Made by a program: the position numbers and the translations under genes. The notes under the pieces were generated by a model, which did no database searches, had not been told where the DNA came from, and saw only the letters and a list, made by a program, of their open reading frames with translations. Below, piece after piece: positions 12,098 to 20,429 of a stretch of DNA of 20,429 nt. Each line of letters starts with the position of its first letter. The stretch's first letter is position 1. The stretch is from a virus. The DNA lies in the IMG/VR virus record IMGVR_UViG_3300042296_000195, positions 1 through 20,429 of that record. One strand, 5' to 3'.

Positions 12098-15061
12098 CTA
12101 AAATGTTGAATTTGCTTTAATCGTTTTCTTATCGTTTCTACCCTTTTCGACTTCAAAGTCTGTGGTCGCTGTATAAACAACCGACAACCTGTCAATCCTG
12201 TTATTAGTTGCTGAAATCATTTCATCCATCAAATTAACTCTCATTTGCTCATTTGCTATTGAATTATTTGCGTTGGTTATTAGCGTACTTGGTGCGCCTA
12301 CCAAACCACCATTTGCAAAGTTAGGAATCTGTGCCTTCTTTAATGAAGCATAACCTATCCTTCTTTGTTGGCTTTCATTCAATACTATTTCGCCAGTCTT
12401 TAAAGTAGCCAGAACGTTATCACCATTCGACAAAGGTTTAATGTTTCCTTTTGACGTAACTCTACCGCCTGAAGCGAACTGGACTATTTCGTCACCCTTA
12501 CCAACAACACCACCTTTTGCGAGAGGTTGAGCAGCGATAACAGCCGTTTGTGCAGCTCCAAAGATTCCAGCGATAACAGCACCAATAGGGCCAGACTCAA
12601 AATAGGCGCGAGTAACTGCTAAAGCTGTGTTAATAATAGATTCGATAATAGCTGTCGCTTTGCGTTTCTTTGCAGCTTCAGCCTCTATCTTTTCCTTTTC
12701 CTTTTCAATCTTTTCAGCAGTCTTAACGTTATTTTCAAGCTGTTGCTCTAAATACCTACGCTCTAATCCTGTAGCATTTTGTAAACGATTGTTAAGGTCT
12801 TCTTGAATCTTTGCATTTGCTTCGGCATCTTTTTCTAAACGTTCTAATCTTTGATTATCGGCAGCTTCAATAAATCCACTAATAATACTGACAGCTTCCT
12901 GAGCATAAGCTAAAGCGTTTTCAATAGCTTTTCTTTGCGCCTCTTCTTGTTCGTCACTTGTTTTCTTTACCTCGTTACGTTTCTTTTGTTCATTATCCGC
13001 GAACTGTTTAGCCTCATCATTTTTTAAAGCTATCAATTTATTATTAAGTTCAGCCTGCTCCTCAATAGTTAGATTCTTATTATTCTTTAATTCATTTTCA
13101 ATTAGTTCCTGCTCATCTTTTAACCTATTAGCAGTAATATAATAGATGTCCTGATTAAGTTGTTCTTCTAATTTAAGAATCTTTTTAGCATCCTCTTCCT
13201 TGTTTTTATCTAATAGTGCGGTCTCTTGGCTAAACTGGATTTGCTTTTGCTGGATAAGCATATTAGCAGTATCCTGCTCTCTTTTAAGATTTGCATCTAA
13301 AGCCTTTTTTTGAATGTCAGCTTTTAATTTAACCTCATCTTCATTTGTTTTTATTATCTCTTTTTTAAGTTGCTTTTCCCTTTCCTCTTTAAACTTAGCA
13401 GCCTCTTCTGTCGCTTTTTTCTCATCCTCAGTAACTACTTTTTGAAAGTCTTTAGCCTGTTGAGATTCTTTGCCATATTTTTCTTCTATTTCTTTTAGGT
13501 TTTTCTCATTAGCTTTTTTCTGTGCTTCTAAAGTTGCATCAATTTCTGATAAATCCCTATTAAAATTGTCTTGAGATAATTGTCTTCTTTTTACAAACTC
13601 ATTTTCTATAAGGTCTGTAATAACCTTATTAGTTTTTTCTACTATTGTAGATGTAAACTTAGCAGCCTCTTCAGTAAAGGATTTAGTCAAAGCCACTTCA
13701 GCTTCCAACTCCTTAACAAGTTGCGCACGTTGTCCAGTTATTCGCCTTGTTTCAGCAAAGTTTTGAGTTCTTAGGTTTATAAGGTCAGCTTCAAGTTGTG
13801 CAATCTCTTTTAACGAATCTTTATCTGCGTCATCTTGAGCCATTATTTGCTTTGCAATAGATAGCTTAGTCGCTGCTATTTCTTCAGAATTTTTAAGAGT
13901 TTGCAATTCGGCTGCGATAGCTTGGTCTAAAAACTTTAAACGTTCCTCACTTGAAAATTTATCTGTTTGTGCAGCTTTCAATCTGGCTTCAGCTACCTGT
14001 TGCTGTAGTTTAGCATTTTGTATTAAAACATCTCTCTCTTTTTTGTCTAAAGCATCTTGCAAATCTGAAATCTTTTGTCTTTGCGCTATCTCCTTTTCTG
14101 TATTCTTTGCAAATTCAACCAATAAATTATTAGCTACATTAAAACCGTTAACAGCTTTATCTGTAAAATCAGCAACTCCTAAAGTAAGTTTTGCAAGTGC
14201 ATCAGTTGCAGTCTTACCAGCAGCAACAAAGTCTCCAGAGAATGCTTCACTTAATGCTTTACCTAACTTTGGAATCAACTCTAATAAACCGACAAATCTA
14301 TTAGTTATATTTTGAACTATAAAGTTTCCTAAAGCCTTAATACTTTCTACTGGCTTCTCAAAAACACCTACTATAATTTCACCTAATTTCTCAAATATAT
14401 CTGTTAAGTTATCGAAAACAACTTTAGCAATAGCCTGCAATCTTCTAAACTTATTCTGACCTTCTTCAGAACTATTAAAAAACGCTCTGACAGAACCTAT
14501 AACTAAACCTATCGCTGCGATAATTAAACCTATTGGACCAAGTGCAGCTTTGAATGCAGCGCCAAATGCCTGAATGCCTCCAACCGCTTGACTTGCAAAT
14601 GTACCAACACCTCCAAGATTGTCAGCTATTCCCTTAACAGCATCACCATAGTTACCAACATTTCTTTGGAACTGTCCGACTTTTGCGTCTGTATCTTTTA
14701 ACTGTCCATCTAAGGCTTGAATTTGTTTTAATAATGCTTGAGCGCCTTTACCGCCACCCTGACCGCTAACCTCTAAATCTTTATATTCTTTGCGCAACCT
14801 GTTTAATTTAGCACTAAGTTTATCATAAGCGCCTAAAGAGTTTGATGTCTCTAAAAATGATTTATTAAGGTCATCTTGATTCTTTTTAGCTGCCTTTTGT
14901 TCTGCAGTTAATTTACCTAATTTCTCTTGTAACTTTAACCTTTCAGCAGCATCCTCTGTCGCATTAAGCGCAGCTGTTGTTTCTTTAATAGCCTTATTTA
15001 AATCATTGATAGAATTTATACCCTCAATGTTTATACTAAAACCAACTACTGTATTTGCCAT
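12098..15061 (-). CDS. Tail tape measure protein
   Basis: A 987-residue tape measure protein, which sets tail length, fills the tail tube and can be ejected into the host membrane. Residues 1-130 are helical and coiled. A membrane-active hydrophobic segment lies at about 175-195 (GPIGLIIAAIGLVIGSV). Residues about 320-800 are a very long charged coiled coil rich in Lys, Glu, Ala and Gln. A second hydrophobic region at 805-846 (SGPIGAVIAGIFGAAQTAVI) is followed by glycine-rich repeats typical of the C termini of these proteins (LAKGGVVGKGDEIVQFASGG, 852-871, and FANGGLVGAP). At about 0.15 nm per residue it would suit a tail near 150 nm, an estimate from the general rule. It follows the tail-tip genes rather than preceding them. 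Confidence 0.92.
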   Translation of the reverse strand: MANTVVGFSINIEGINSINDLNKAIKETTAALNATEDAAERLKLQEKLGKLTAEQKAAKKNQDDLNKSFLETSNSLGAYDKLSAKLNRLRKEYKDLEVSGQGGGKGAQALLKQIQALDGQLKDTDAKVGQFQRNVGNYGDAVKGIADNLGGVGTFASQAVGGIQAFGAAFKAALGPIGLIIAAIGLVIGSVRAFFNSSEEGQNKFRRLQAIAKVVFDNLTDIFEKLGEIIVGVFEKPVESIKALGNFIVQNITNRFVGLLELIPKLGKALSEAFSGDFVAAGKTATDALAKLTLGVADFTDKAVNGFNVANNLLVEFAKNTEKEIAQRQKISDLQDALDKKERDVLIQNAKLQQQVAEARLKAAQTDKFSSEERLKFLDQAIAAELQTLKNSEEIAATKLSIAKQIMAQDDADKDSLKEIAQLEADLINLRTQNFAETRRITGQRAQLVKELEAEVALTKSFTEEAAKFTSTIVEKTNKVITDLIENEFVKRRQLSQDNFNRDLSEIDATLEAQKKANEKNLKEIEEKYGKESQQAKDFQKVVTEDEKKATEEAAKFKEEREKQLKKEIIKTNEDEVKLKADIQKKALDANLKREQDTANMLIQQKQIQFSQETALLDKNKEEDAKKILKLEEQLNQDIYYITANRLKDEQELIENELKNNKNLTIEEQAELNNKLIALKNDEAKQFADNEQKKRNEVKKTSDEQEEAQRKAIENALAYAQEAVSIISGFIEAADNQRLERLEKDAEANAKIQEDLNNRLQNATGLERRYLEQQLENNVKTAEKIEKEKEKIEAEAAKKRKATAIIESIINTALAVTRAYFESGPIGAVIAGIFGAAQTAVIAAQPLAKGGVVGKGDEIVQFASGGRVTSKGNIKPLSNGDNVLATLKTGEIVLNESQQRRIGYASLKKAQIPNFANGGLVGAPSTLITNANNSIANEQMRVNLMDEMISATNNRIDRLSVVYTATTDFEVEKGRNDKKTIKANSTF

Positions 15062-15062
15062 T

Positions 15063-17228
15063 TTAAACGTTTAATTTTCCTATTAACAAAGTGTTTCTAA
15101 TTTGCGTCTGCTCCGTTCCGTTTCCTAAATCGTCATAAATCAAATAGGTCTTTGTGGATTCATTACTTGTAACCGAAAAGCTATTTATTTCTTGTAAGAT
15201 ATAATTATCTCCATGAATCTTAACGCGCTTTCTAAAATCTAACTGACGAATCATTAAAGCATCCCAAAAGATGTAACACTCAACCTCTTTACCTGCCTGT
15301 CTTCTTATAAATTCAGCTATGTAAAAACGTTCTAATAAACCTTGAATCTGAAAGCCGTTAACCGTTTCACTTCCAAAACTAAGGCTCATGAAATCGCCCG
15401 TAGTATTATTATAGTCTACCATATAAGCGACAGGGGTATCGTACTCATTAGTAGTCGCGCCATCATTTATATTGATAGTACCGTTATACTCAGGGTCTGT
15501 TTTATCCGTAGCCAATAGTCTTGGCATGATATCATAGTTCGCCTCCGTTACGCTTGTATTCTCTAAGTAGTTTTCAGACCAGATAATCGGCATCATTGGA
15601 GTTTTAGTTGTATTCGCTCCCTGAATCGTACTATCGGCAATAACTAAAGTAGAACTGAAAAAAGGATTCTCAATTAGGTCTTCGTCTTTTTGAAATCTGT
15701 TAGGTATAAAAGTAAAACGCGCCTGATGTAAAGCGACAGCCTCTATACCGTTTAACGCTTCCAGTGTCGGGTCATTACTATCATACTGCCAACTAAATTT
15801 TACTAACTGGTTAATATCAGAACGTGAGTAAATCTCACCTCCTTTGATTAAATCAACATCTTCTGTCAAGTCTAAGATAGTAGTCTCATAAAATCCCTGT
15901 TCATTATTTTGTACTGCTGGTCTACTTTGGTTAAGGTAAGTATCAGCAGGTTCTATTGTTACGTTTCTATTATCTACATCCGTTTGGAAAGTAAGGTTAA
16001 AAGCATGAGCCAAACCTTTGATAAATTCAAGGCTATTCCATTCTTTGTTTAGGAAGTATCTAAAGTCTACTTGTAAACCAGAAGATACTTCAGCTTCTCC
16101 AAATATTTCTAATTTAAATTCCCAAGTAGTTACATTTTGTCCAGTAGGTACTTCAGCATTTGCAATTCCTAAAGATAATTGAGTTCCTGCTGTTAAATAA
16201 ACAACATCAGATTCTATACTTGCATAAGCATTGCCTGAATATGGAGCAAATAATCCACCAAATAAAATAGTACTATTTGGAATTGGATTTGTAACATCAT
16301 TATTTATAGCTACATTAAACCAGCTTCTGTGAAATCCAGTTGAAACAACATCAACAGTTAACCTTGCATAATAATAACCTGTTACTGGAACTGTATAAAA
16401 ACCAGTTCCTATGTTATAAGGAGTAGCTAAATTTGGCTGAACAATATTTGTAAATAGAAAAGGAGTTACTAAATATGGTGGCGTAGGAATAAAATATTCT
16501 AAATTTGTTGGCGGTTCGCTTAAAGTTACATTTAAATAATCTTTACCATATTGAGGGTCATCAATCTTATCAGCTAAAGGTACTGGCATAATTAAACGCT
16601 CTGCACTATCTAAGCTGAAAAAATTACTTGTATATGTATAGCTTATATCGCTAAAGATTCTGTCTAAAATAGCTTTAACGAATAATGCAGGGGTAAATTC
16701 AGACCATTGAACCTCTCCACTCACAGACCAGTTTTTCCACTTAATAAGAATGTACTTATAGATGTCAGTATAAACATTACTAAAGCTACTTAAAACCGTT
16801 CCTGAGTCAAAAGTGTGAGTACCGAAGTCATATTGGTAAATATACTTATCTTTTAACTGAGCGACCCAGTCAACGTTATTACCATAAAAACCAACTTTGT
16901 AAGTCTTACCCTTCCAGTAGTACAAATCTGGTTCTATCGTTGTACTTGTTAACTGTGCCAAACCGCTAAAGAATGGTAAGCCGTTAACCTCAATACTTGC
17001 AGTTAACAAAACCTGTTTGTTTCCTGTCTCTTCACTTACATCGTAAAACCTGCTAAAGATAACATCGTTGTTATGAGTACTCGGAAGTTCAAAGGAATAC
17101 TCAGAACGTGAGCCTGTATTGACAGCGAATCCATCTCTATCTTTTAAAGAATAGGTAAGGTTTAAATTCAAGTCATTAACTGGTAAATCAACAACCTGAT
17201 TATCTATGATTATCTTAATATCAGCCAT
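15063..17228 (-). CDS. Large tail-tip or baseplate protein with inserted C1q/TNF-like domain
   Basis: A 721-residue structural protein transcribed just before the tape measure. Residues 1-250 are beta-rich (KIIIDNQVVDLPVNDLNLNL at the start). Residues about 258-378 look like a jelly-roll insertion of the C1q/TNF type: GFYTVPVTGYYYARL (276-290) then VYLTAGTQLSLGI (343-355). Residues 390-721 continue the tail-hub body, with WNSLEFIKGLAHAFNLTF and the segments MPIIWSEN and VECYIFWDALMIRQLDFR. I read it as a tail-tip or hub protein, with the insertion likely contacting the host surface. DNA between 15983 and 16481 has no CpG, unlike its flanks, matching the inserted part. The start shares one base with the previous stop (TAATG). 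Confidence 0.65.
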   Translation of the reverse strand: MADIKIIIDNQVVDLPVNDLNLNLTYSLKDRDGFAVNTGSRSEYSFELPSTHNNDVIFSRFYDVSEETGNKQVLLTASIEVNGLPFFSGLAQLTSTTIEPDLYYWKGKTYKVGFYGNNVDWVAQLKDKYIYQYDFGTHTFDSGTVLSSFSNVYTDIYKYILIKWKNWSVSGEVQWSEFTPALFVKAILDRIFSDISYTYTSNFFSLDSAERLIMPVPLADKIDDPQYGKDYLNVTLSEPPTNLEYFIPTPPYLVTPFLFTNIVQPNLATPYNIGTGFYTVPVTGYYYARLTVDVVSTGFHRSWFNVAINNDVTNPIPNSTILFGGLFAPYSGNAYASIESDVVYLTAGTQLSLGIANAEVPTGQNVTTWEFKLEIFGEAEVSSGLQVDFRYFLNKEWNSLEFIKGLAHAFNLTFQTDVDNRNVTIEPADTYLNQSRPAVQNNEQGFYETTILDLTEDVDLIKGGEIYSRSDINQLVKFSWQYDSNDPTLEALNGIEAVALHQARFTFIPNRFQKDEDLIENPFFSSTLVIADSTIQGANTTKTPMMPIIWSENYLENTSVTEANYDIMPRLLATDKTDPEYNGTININDGATTNEYDTPVAYMVDYNNTTGDFMSLSFGSETVNGFQIQGLLERFYIAEFIRRQAGKEVECYIFWDALMIRQLDFRKRVKIHGDNYILQEINSFSVTSNESTKTYLIYDDLGNGTEQTQIRNTLLIGKLNV

Positions 17229-18553
17229 TAGTTTTGTTGTACGCTTATATTATTAGATTCTGTAAACTTAACAGTCACGTTTATCAGTTCATTAGTTTCT
17301 TCAATCTTTATCTGACTGTCAGTAATTACAACTGATACCAAACCGCTCGGAGTTTCCATATAGACCTCTGGACTACTTAACAACTCTGCTAACCATTCGC
17401 CCCAACTAACATCATAAAAAGTGCTTTCTACTTCATACTCTTTTAATACTGTCTGTTGTATCTTATACCTACCTTTGTCCCATGTATAAGTAGATGGCGA
17501 TGGTGGTGTAGCTTGAATCCAAGTTTGCATCTTTTGCGCTATCTCACTTGCATTAGATTCTAATACTGTTTTCTTATTCGTGAAAGTGTAAGCATCCGAA
17601 CCGCCTAATCTATTAAGCCAGTGAAGCCTTACTTTATTAGCACAACAGTCTACAACTTTGAACATATATTTAACACCTTGTAAAGTGAACGTACTTGGTG
17701 CTATTAGATTTCCTGCCTGTATAGAGTAATAATAACCTTCTGGAATATTTGCTAAAGCTAAACCAAACAAAGGATTAAAAGCCGTATAAGTTGCGACTGC
17801 TAACTGTGGTATCCCTATGCCTAAAGTTCGAGGTGTAAGCGTACTATTTGGAGTCAATGTAATAAACCCAGCAGAACCTACAACGGTCTGGCTACTATCA
17901 TAAATAATAACTCTTAAAGCGTTAGTTCCTGCCGTTGGAATATAAGACATTGTCTGGTTATCCGTTCTGCAAATAGGAATAGGATTGTTAGTCTTTGCTG
18001 AAGCCTGTGGTAAAACGTACGGAAGTTTAGTAAGCCAATATCTATCGTAAACATTTGGGACAGCAGGATAGTCAATAGCGTAATTATCTAAACCCATGTA
18101 GTCCAAAGTTTGACGCGTTCCTATTGTGGCAAAGAAACCAGTTCCGATAGTATCTAAAACTGGTGAACCGCCTGAAGTTAACTGAGTCAATAGATTTGTA
18201 ATAGGGTCTATATAATAATAAGATATAATTAACCCTACTGAAGTATGACAGTCTGAATTTAAAACATTATAAACAACATTTAAATCCTTTGCAAATACCG
18301 AAGTAATTGTCTTTGGATTTGGAGCAGAAACTGTCTGCAAAACCTTAGATACATCAAACTCGAAAAAAAACGTAGTTGGTGCGCTACCTGTTGTATAAGC
18401 TGGTTGTTTTCTTATCGTAGTAACTACAATAGAATCCACAACAATTGAAGCTACAGCCAAAACCAAATTTTCAGTAGTTGTTTGAGACGTAACAAAGACA
18501 TTAGGTCTGTACATCGAATTAGGACTATATGGAGGTGTGTATATTACAGCCAT
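17228..18553 (-). CDS. Tail-tip or baseplate protein (Dit-like candidate)
   Basis: A 441-residue beta-rich protein. The N terminus is a proline-rich segment (YTPPYSPNSMYRPNVF). The central part is a set of strands separated by Thr/Ser/Pro loops. A conserved-looking element, WLNRLGGSDAYTF (residues 312-324), is preceded by CC (303-304) and followed by a domain ending in long beta strands (SGLVSVVITDSQIKIEET, then INVTVKF). The W-x-N-x-x-GG-x-D-x-Y-x-F element occurs in tail proteins of Bacteroidetes phages. The protein is probably a distal-tail or baseplate component that pairs with the following 721-residue protein, to which it is coupled by a TAATG overlap. No adhesin domain is obvious. Confidence 0.55.
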   Translation of the reverse strand: MAVIYTPPYSPNSMYRPNVFVTSQTTTENLVLAVASIVVDSIVVTTIRKQPAYTTGSAPTTFFFEFDVSKVLQTVSAPNPKTITSVFAKDLNVVYNVLNSDCHTSVGLIISYYYIDPITNLLTQLTSGGSPVLDTIGTGFFATIGTRQTLDYMGLDNYAIDYPAVPNVYDRYWLTKLPYVLPQASAKTNNPIPICRTDNQTMSYIPTAGTNALRVIIYDSSQTVVGSAGFITLTPNSTLTPRTLGIGIPQLAVATYTAFNPLFGLALANIPEGYYYSIQAGNLIAPSTFTLQGVKYMFKVVDCCANKVRLHWLNRLGGSDAYTFTNKKTVLESNASEIAQKMQTWIQATPPSPSTYTWDKGRYKIQQTVLKEYEVESTFYDVSWGEWLAELLSSPEVYMETPSGLVSVVITDSQIKIEETNELINVTVKFTESNNISVQQN

Positions 18554-18558
18554 TATGG

Positions 18559-18867
18559 TTATCCGTTTAAATAATTATTTAATTCTTGGTCAGTTGACAC
18601 TTGACTATCAAAGCTACTAACAAAGTCATCAGCAGTTGTATAAGGTAAAACCAAAGTTTTAATGCTTACTCTTGCAAAAGCTAACTGTACGGATTCGCTT
18701 GCATTGTCATAATCTGTTTCGTACTTTGTAGGAATCAATACTGTTTGATATTGCTTTTTATATTGAGTGTCCCAAAGAGCAAAAACTTTAAACATGATAG
18801 AAGTTAAATACTCTGTCAATATTTCGTTTAAAAATCCTGCTTGTAATTCAGCTGTTTCTTGGTCCAT
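18559..18867 (-). CDS. Small tail-block protein of unknown function
   Basis: A 102-residue acidic protein lying between the gp10-like gene and the tail-tip genes. It is helical at the start (AELQAGFLNEILTEYLTSIM), with a middle strand region and a C-terminal acidic tail rich in Asp, Ser and Gln. In many siphophages the gene at this place is a tail-assembly chaperone or an adaptor; the sequence does not decide between them. The spacing to both neighbours is very short (1 and 5 bases), so it is part of the same transcript. Confidence 0.62.
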   Translation of the reverse strand: MDQETAELQAGFLNEILTEYLTSIMFKVFALWDTQYKKQYQTVLIPTKYETDYDNASESVQLAFARVSIKTLVLPYTTADDFVSSFDSQVSTDQELNNYLNG

Positions 18868-18868
18868 T

Positions 18869-19432
18869 TTATTTAATATTTACTTTTAGGTTTTTAGAAT
18901 TTTGTTTACTTATTTCTGCAAAGGCTGAAATCATGATACTATCAATTACCATAGGAAAGTATTTAGAGATAGCCTCGTTTACTTTTGGAGTTGCTTCAGC
19001 TATACCTTCAGTAATCCAGTTTAACCTTCTGCCGTTCTTACTATAACTATAACTACCTTTCGTTGGCATTCCTTCCGTTTTATGTTTACGAGCAATAGCA
19101 AAAGCAATACGTTCCGCCTCTTTGCCTGACTTACCCATTCTATTCTGAACGAACTTAACTAATCCATCAATATACTTACTTTTCTTTGCTCCACTACCAG
19201 CGCTAAACGGAATCCTATCCGCTTTAATACCGTAGTTTTGCACCATACCATAATCCAAAAAGGAATAGTCAATTATTACTTTACTTGCCTCACTTCTTAT
19301 TTCGTACTTAATAGAGTTATAAAGGTCGCCAGTCATCTTATGACCTTGCGCTTCCAGTTCTGCCTTAACAGAAATTAGAACAATTTCAGCGACCTCTGAA
19401 CTCAATGTATTTAATGCTTCTTCCTGTGTCAT
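18869..19432 (-). CDS. HK97 gp10-like neck or tail-completion protein
   Basis: A 187-residue protein. The segment MTGDLYNSIKYEI (33-45) followed by the strand KVIIDYSFLDYGMVQNYGI (51-69) matches the usual signature of HK97 gp10-like neck proteins (TG-x-L-x-x-S, then beta strands leading to Y-x-x-x-V-x-x-G). The remaining part is helical and basic, with a Ser/Tyr/Lys segment (PTKGSYSYSKNGRRLNWI) that is longer than in the average family member. Such proteins sit at the head-tail connection or complete the tail. Its start shares a base with the previous stop. Confidence 0.62.
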   Translation of the reverse strand: MTQEEALNTLSSEVAEIVLISVKAELEAQGHKMTGDLYNSIKYEIRSEASKVIIDYSFLDYGMVQNYGIKADRIPFSAGSGAKKSKYIDGLVKFVQNRMGKSGKEAERIAFAIARKHKTEGMPTKGSYSYSKNGRRLNWITEGIAEATPKVNEAISKYFPMVIDSIMISAFAEISKQNSKNLKVNIK

Positions 19433-20004
19433 TATTCTTGCTCTAAATCAATAATCGGAGGGGGTACATCTGCAAAGTCACCAGTCAATGTAGAAATGTC
19501 AGCCACGTCAATAGGACAATCCCATTGATACCAGATACTGAAACTCGTATCTAACAAAACTAAGCTGTTATTGTGAGCGTCACTAAGGTAATCAATAGAG
19601 ATAGGAGTTGTTATTCCACATTGATAGTCCTTTGTTCTGCCTATCCTATTAAATTCGCTCAATACATTTACAGCCAAGTCCTCTAAATCGCTTTGTACTT
19701 CGATTATAGAACGCTGATTAGTGCTTGCATCGTTATTGTAATATTGTAAGTCTGAGAATATCAAACGACAGTTAAGCGTTCCCCTTACTGATTTCTCTTT
19801 AATCTCTACGGAAGCCGTAGGATATAGCAACTGAACGCTCGGATAAATAACACCTACTGTGTTCTGACCAGTCCAGTTGTTTTGTACATTAGTGTTTACA
19901 TCGGAATACCAACCATAGTGATAGAATCCAATTCTGCCAGCCGTACTTTGATTGATAGCTAAACAGATTTGGTTAAAAAGATTTGAGATTTGTACTAATT
20001 TCAT
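19432..20004 (-). CDS. Tail-terminator-like protein
   Basis: A 190-residue protein. The N-terminal helix (SNLFNQICLAINQS) and the element RIGFYHYGWYSDVN are followed by beta strands (IYPSVQLLYPTASVEIKEKS, RGTLNCRLIFSDLQYY), a central helix (IIEVQSDLEDLAVNVLSEFN) and a C-terminal strand (VLLDTSFSIWYQWDCPID). The arrangement helix-strands-helix-strands and its place just before the gp10-like gene fit tail-terminator or tail-completion proteins of siphophages. I see no unmistakable family motif, so this stays a likelihood. It is three bases past the stop of the preceding gene. Confidence 0.5.
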   Translation of the reverse strand: MKLVQISNLFNQICLAINQSTAGRIGFYHYGWYSDVNTNVQNNWTGQNTVGVIYPSVQLLYPTASVEIKEKSVRGTLNCRLIFSDLQYYNNDASTNQRSIIEVQSDLEDLAVNVLSEFNRIGRTKDYQCGITTPISIDYLSDAHNNSLVLLDTSFSIWYQWDCPIDVADISTLTGDFADVPPPIIDLEQE

Positions 20005-20007
20005 TAT

Positions 20008-20429
20008 TTAACGTTTATTCATTAAAACATCTTGATAGCGTTTCTGGTAATCATTCTCAGCTGCGACACTACTAAGGTAAGTATAAGCCTCATAAAGATT
20101 AGCCAGTTCTGCGCTTCTCATAGGTGTTGCATCTGGTCTATTAAAAATACCGCTCTCTGCTATTTGTTTTATCGTTAAATACCAACCAAACCCCTCGTTT
20201 AATTGCTCAATTCCTGCTTTAATCGCATCAAATTCTGCGCGTTTGTATAGATTGCTGAACTTATTGCGTATTTCTCGATTTGCTTCGACAAAAAAAAAGC
20301 TACTGTCCAACAATCATATAAGTTCCAAGATAAGAATAATTCTTCACGTTTTAATAACTTATCAGAATATGGCTCATCTTTTTTTCTAACAAGTACGCAC
20401 ATCATTTTCGCCAGTGCCTTCCATTCTCC
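20008..20429 (-). CDS. 5'-truncated phage protein in two frames joined by a probable -1 frameshift
   Basis: One gene appears to be split over two frames. The first frame runs from the window edge through ATG at 20405 (codons before it, reading GEWKALAK, are also open) and continues to a stop at 20199. The second frame carries the C-terminal part to 20008. It has no ATG start: it opens with TTG immediately after a TGA at 20314-20316. The two frames overlap at nine T on the minus strand (20290-20298). A -1 slip there converts TVAFF into the second frame at FVEANREIRNKFSNLY, giving 132 residues from 20405. The product is mainly helical, ending in ENDYQKRYQDVLMNKR. Its position at the head of the tail block fits a neck, head-completion or tail-assembly role, but I do not recognise the family. 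Confidence 0.55.
20290..20298 (-). other. Slippery homopolymer, candidate programmed -1 frameshift site
   Basis: The minus strand reads GC, nine T, then G. Ribosomes or RNA polymerase slipping by -1 here would leave the frame that ends at 20199 and enter the frame ending at 20008. Seven consecutive T satisfy the X-XXY-YYZ pattern. I see no convincing downstream hairpin within about 60 bases, so the alternative, a missing T in the assembly, is also open. Confidence 0.5.

Noticed and set aside
20008-20313. A separate 101-residue gene starting with TTG at 20313
   Set aside because: It would start at TTG directly after an in-frame TGA and overlap 115 bases of the better-started frame. A frameshifted single gene explains the arrangement better, though it is not proven.
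1-20429. tRNA genes, CRISPR arrays, insertion sequences, integrase or attachment sites
   Set aside because: Reading both strands I found no tRNA-like cloverleaf, no regularly spaced repeats, no transposase or recombinase motifs, and no terminal inverted repeats. Subtle RNA genes could be missed without a covariance search.

Overview
The window is part of a tailed double-stranded DNA phage or prophage genome (Caudoviricetes) whose host is probably a bacterium of the Bacteroidetes, most likely a flavobacterium-like one. The support is low G+C; A-rich leaders without clear Shine-Dalgarno sites; two promoters of the Bacteroidetes form TTTG-N19-TAnnTTTG; a flavobacterial-style signal peptide ending in YGQ; and structural proteins that read like those of Bacteroidetes phages. 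Every credible gene is on the minus strand, so transcription runs from high to low coordinates. No terminase, integrase, endolysin, polymerase, tRNA or CRISPR array is visible. The siphovirus-like reading comes from a long tape measure with no recognised sheath gene, and is an inference.

Right to left: (1) 20429-12098 is a tail and neck block: a 5'-truncated gene that seems to need a -1 frameshift at a 9-base homopolymer, a tail-terminator-like protein, an HK97 gp10-like protein, a small protein, two large tail-tip or baseplate proteins, and a 987-residue tape measure. (2) 12095-10092 holds six small genes, mostly of unknown function, interrupted by a strong promoter (11454-11507), a hairpin (11133-11151), a palindrome-rich intergenic region (about 10637-10738) and a terminator (10024-10058). 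One encodes a secreted, possibly SPOR-like protein. (3) 9932-6440 is the capsid unit: ClpP-type protease with a scaffold-like C terminus, an Ig-domain protein, the major capsid protein and a tail-tube-like protein, closed by a hairpin terminator (6389-6413). (4) 6374-1726 holds a small protein, portal, neck adaptor with a cysteine-rich tail, tail fibre, a small protein and a holin-like membrane protein, closed by a terminator (1670-1696). (5) 1550-104 is an early-type operon with its own promoter (1580-1633), three small proteins and an ERF-family single-strand annealing protein.

Two features stand out. First, the same 31-bp element, which includes a 15-bp palindrome lying over the -33 box, heads two separate small operons (1603-1633 and 11477-11507). 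Both operons also end near hairpins sharing the 3' arm ACCGC(C) followed by TTA. This looks like one regulon driven by a shared, probably regulated promoter. Second, the structural genes are in an unusual order for a siphophage: tail-tip genes precede the tape measure, the tail block precedes the head block, and the portal follows the major capsid protein. I found no clear new defence or anti-defence system. The most novel candidates are the duplicated promoter/operator, the frameshifted gene at the right edge, and a C1q/TNF-like domain inserted in a tail protein whose DNA is free of CpG over 499 bp.
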